Below, piece after piece: positions 62,436 through 64,000 of a stretch of DNA of 64,000 bases. The DNA is from Elizabethkingia bruuniana (lineage in GTDB: Bacteria; Bacteroidota; Bacteroidia; Flavobacteriales; Weeksellaceae), in the NCBI RefSeq assembly GCF_002024805.1, contig NZ_CP014337.1, forward strand, positions 3,596,001-3,660,000. Direction: 5' to 3'. Below the pieces are notes generated by a model. That model was not told the DNA's origin. It worked only from the letters and a program-made list of their open reading frames with translations, and searched no databases. A program made the position numbers and the translations under genes. The first letter of the stretch is position 1. Each line of letters opens with the position of its first letter.

Positions 62436-63632
62436 TTATATTTTCTTTTTCTTCTGTTTTCCCCACCATACTAAAAATCCTGTTACAGGTAAAGATGTAC
62501 ATATAAGCCCTGTAATAAACCAGATTATTTTTCCAAACAGGCCAAAATAGGACCCGGTATGAATGTCATAGTTGGCGTTAGAATATTTCTCTGCAGCATT
62601 TAGGCTTTCATGAGATCTATTCAGAAGGATTTTCCCTGAATATTTATCAAAAATGATCTGATGTCTTTCGCTGTATCTGCCCTCTTTCTGATAGACCGTT
62701 ACGGGGATATTTTTCAGTTCCTTTCCTTTCTTATTCTTTCCGCTTAGGGGAATTCTAAAACTTGATGATCCGGGATAATGTAATCTTGTCTGCTGTGCGG
62801 TAAGATCATACACAGAACTGTTCTTTATTGTAAGTGAATCCGGTGATTTAATATCTTTCTCTTTTTTGAGCTCTATGGATCCGGACAGCGTATAATCGAA
62901 TACATTCTTCACATACGGATAGGTAAAATAGATTCCGGTGACAGCCATTATTAGCCCAATAAATGAAGCATAGAAACCTAAAATATTATGAAGATCATAG
63001 TTTTTACGCTTCCATGTTTTCACATTCTTCCAGTCGAAACTAAATCGTCCTTTTCTTGCTTTTTTATTTTTCGGCCACCATAATACAATTCCGGTAATCA
63101 ACATAAAAATAAAGAGTACAACAGGAATTCCGATAACATATGCTCCCCATTCAGAATTCAGTAAAAGACTCCAGTGAAGATATTTCATAAGCATGAAAAA
63201 ATCGTACTTCTCATTATATACTGCTTGTATATCACCTGTATACTGATTCACATAAATAAGTTTATTGATCTTTACCTGACCGAAGTAATTCCATCCTTTC
63301 TTGCTCTTCTCATAGTAAGAGAACATATAGGACTTATTTTTGTCTAAAGGGATTTCTACAGCGCTCACAGGATATTTCTCAGGAACATTAGTCATCACCT
63401 TTTTACGGAGTATTTCTATGGGCAGAGCCTGCTCCTTTACTGTCTGTGGTTTTACATAAATAGCCTCTTTTCGGAGTACGTTCTGTACTTCATCCTTAAA
63501 AACAAATAAAGTCCCTGATAAGGACACTATGAAAACAATAAACCCGACGGATAGCCCTAGCCAAAGATGTAATTTGGCAGACCATATTTTAAAAAATCCA
63601 GGTTTCTTTTTATGATGATGTTTCTTCTTCAT
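62436..63632 (-). CDS. PepSY-associated transmembrane protein, paralogue
   Basis: Inner-membrane protein of 398 aa, colinear with the 59046-60245 product. It shares KKHHHKKKPGFFK at the N-terminus, WWPKNKKARKGRFSFDWKNV in the middle and SLPVTGFLVWWGKQKKKK at the end. It lacks the His/Asp-rich stretch of the other paralogue. The frame is open to 63662, but the ATG at 63632 matches the paralogue N-terminus. It follows a receptor gene, separated by a hairpin terminator that may lower its expression. Confidence 0.87.
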   Translation of the reverse strand: MKKKHHHKKKPGFFKIWSAKLHLWLGLSVGFIVFIVSLSGTLFVFKDEVQNVLRKEAIYVKPQTVKEQALPIEILRKKVMTNVPEKYPVSAVEIPLDKNKSYMFSYYEKSKKGWNYFGQVKINKLIYVNQYTGDIQAVYNEKYDFFMLMKYLHWSLLLNSEWGAYVIGIPVVLFIFMLITGIVLWWPKNKKARKGRFSFDWKNVKTWKRKNYDLHNILGFYASFIGLIMAVTGIYFTYPYVKNVFDYTLSGSIELKKEKDIKSPDSLTIKNSSVYDLTAQQTRLHYPGSSSFRIPLSGKNKKGKELKNIPVTVYQKEGRYSERHQIIFDKYSGKILLNRSHESLNAAEKYSNANYDIHTGSYFGLFGKIIWFITGLICTSLPVTGFLVWWGKQKKKKI

Positions 63633-63635
63633 TCT

Positions 63636-63667
63636 AAAAAAAGTTAACCGGCGGGAGCCCACCGGTT
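63636..63667 (-). terminator. Terminator or attenuator between a receptor and the second PepSY gene
   Basis: A 10-bp stem with one mismatch (63646-63655 with 63658-63667) and a T7 tract on the minus strand, 14 nt after the receptor stop and just before the PepSY start. Readthrough would be needed for co-expression. Confidence 0.65.
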
Positions 63668-63681
63668 TAGCTCTTCATTAT

Positions 63682-64000
63682 TTAAAATTTATATCCTATT
63701 GATAATCTAAAGTTTCTTGGAGCATTATAGATCCATGCATATTCTCCTGCCCCACCTCTGTATCCGCTATAGAGCTTTCTGTTAAGTGTATTGTTCAACA
63801 ACAAATTAACATCGAATTTTTTAGCCACATAGGAGATTCCGAAGTTGGTATCAAAATAGTCTGGTAATCTTTGATCATATTGTGTATTAGATCCAAACCA
63901 GGATTGTCTTCCACCTTGATACTGATAACCTGCAGAAAGGCCAAATCCTTTCAAAAATCCATCTCCAAATCTATAACTCAGCCAGGTATTCTGAACATTC
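63682..64000 (-). CDS. TonB-dependent receptor, C-terminal part
   Basis: The frame is open from the stop at 63682 to the window edge, with no start inside (an internal TTG at 63954 is not the start). The visible 105 residues are barrel strands with aromatic ends and the typical receptor C-terminus: LPDYFDTNFGISYVAKKFDV, NLLLNNTLNRKLYSGYRG, NAPRNFRLSIGYKF ending in Phe. It heads the receptor-PepSY-receptor-PepSY array. Confidence 0.85.
   Translation of the reverse strand, partial: NVQNTWLSYRFGDGFLKGFGLSAGYQYQGGRQSWFGSNTQYDQRLPDYFDTNFGISYVAKKFDVNLLLNNTLNRKLYSGYRGGAGEYAWIYNAPRNFRLSIGYKF

Noticed and set aside
62010-62474. 154-aa plus-strand ORF
   Set aside because: Antisense to the plug region of a well-supported TonB-dependent receptor.
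59046-63632. His-rich KKHHHKKK starts of the PepSY proteins as a metal-binding tag
   Set aside because: The same run occurs in both paralogues next to the first membrane helix on the cytosolic side, where positive residues set topology; metal binding is not required to explain it.
1-64000. CRISPR array, insertion sequence, prophage or toxin-antitoxin pair
   Set aside because: I saw no regularly spaced repeats, transposase, integrase, phage structural genes or paired small toxin-antitoxin frames on either strand.

Overview
The window is chromosomal DNA from a Bacteroidota bacterium, most likely a Weeksellaceae member close to Elizabethkingia or Chryseobacterium. The evidence is the AT-rich coding sequence, promoters of the Bacteroidota TTG-N19-TAnnTTTG type, family markers (GLPGLI, DUF3078, GH3, HmuY, PepSY-TM and TonB-dependent receptors) and a dcw cluster ordered mraZ-rsmH-ftsL-ftsI-murE-mraY-murD-ftsW-murG-murC-ftsQ-ftsA-ftsZ without murF or ddl. 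The genus is inferred from gene content and not tested.

Layout. Bases 1-16320 hold mostly housekeeping genes: the end of comM/yifB, a DUF3078 protein, a rhomboid protease, dprA, gdhA, a Thr-rich secreted peptide, a Cys-cluster protein, a truncated haemoglobin, an AlkD-like glycosylase, a Na+/H+ antiporter, hflX, a META-domain lipoprotein, two TonB-C-like secreted paralogues, lysA, an exonuclease with a decayed GIY-YIG domain, and a HerA-like ATPase. Bases 16449-18962 hold a probable copper-uptake pair: a small membrane protein with a Cys-rich motif, then an OprC/NosA-like TonB-dependent receptor with a CxxxM copper motif. On the opposite strand at 18997-21063 is a sulfide/persulfide operon: a CstB-like persulfide dioxygenase-rhodanese fusion, a rhodanese lipoprotein and a thioredoxin. 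Next come a large outer-membrane barrel, an acidic hypothetical protein, exbB-exbD-tonB, folC and two identical tRNA-Val genes with their own promoter and terminator.

Bases 28319-36819 carry a heptosyltransferase-like gene, sufE, a YgjV-like protein, clpC, a GLPGLI protein with a small secreted Cys-pair protein, a GH3 protein, a bacilliredoxin and yqeY. Bases 36917-53086 are the dcw cluster on the minus strand. A four-helix-bundle (S23/IVS-type) gene interrupts it between murE and mraY. Upstream of mraZ lie three AGTGG repeats at an exact 10-nt period, which look like a MraZ autoregulatory operator, and a perfect DnaA box. Bases 53361-55943 hold an alpha/beta hydrolase, engB, an ElaA-like acetyltransferase and msrA.

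Bases 56082-64000 are a metal/haem acquisition island on the minus strand: receptor (partial) - PepSY - receptor - PepSY - HmuR-like receptor - HmuY lipoprotein. ATTTAGACTAAAT-like palindromes at two promoters are candidate Fur boxes. The ExbB/ExbD/TonB complex encoded at 24685-26674 could power the receptors here and the copper receptor.

I found no CRISPR array, prophage, insertion sequence or obvious defence system. The observations most worth a second look are the copper cassette, the MraZ/DnaA regulatory site, the S23 insertion in the dcw cluster, and the PepSY-receptor island with its candidate Fur boxes.
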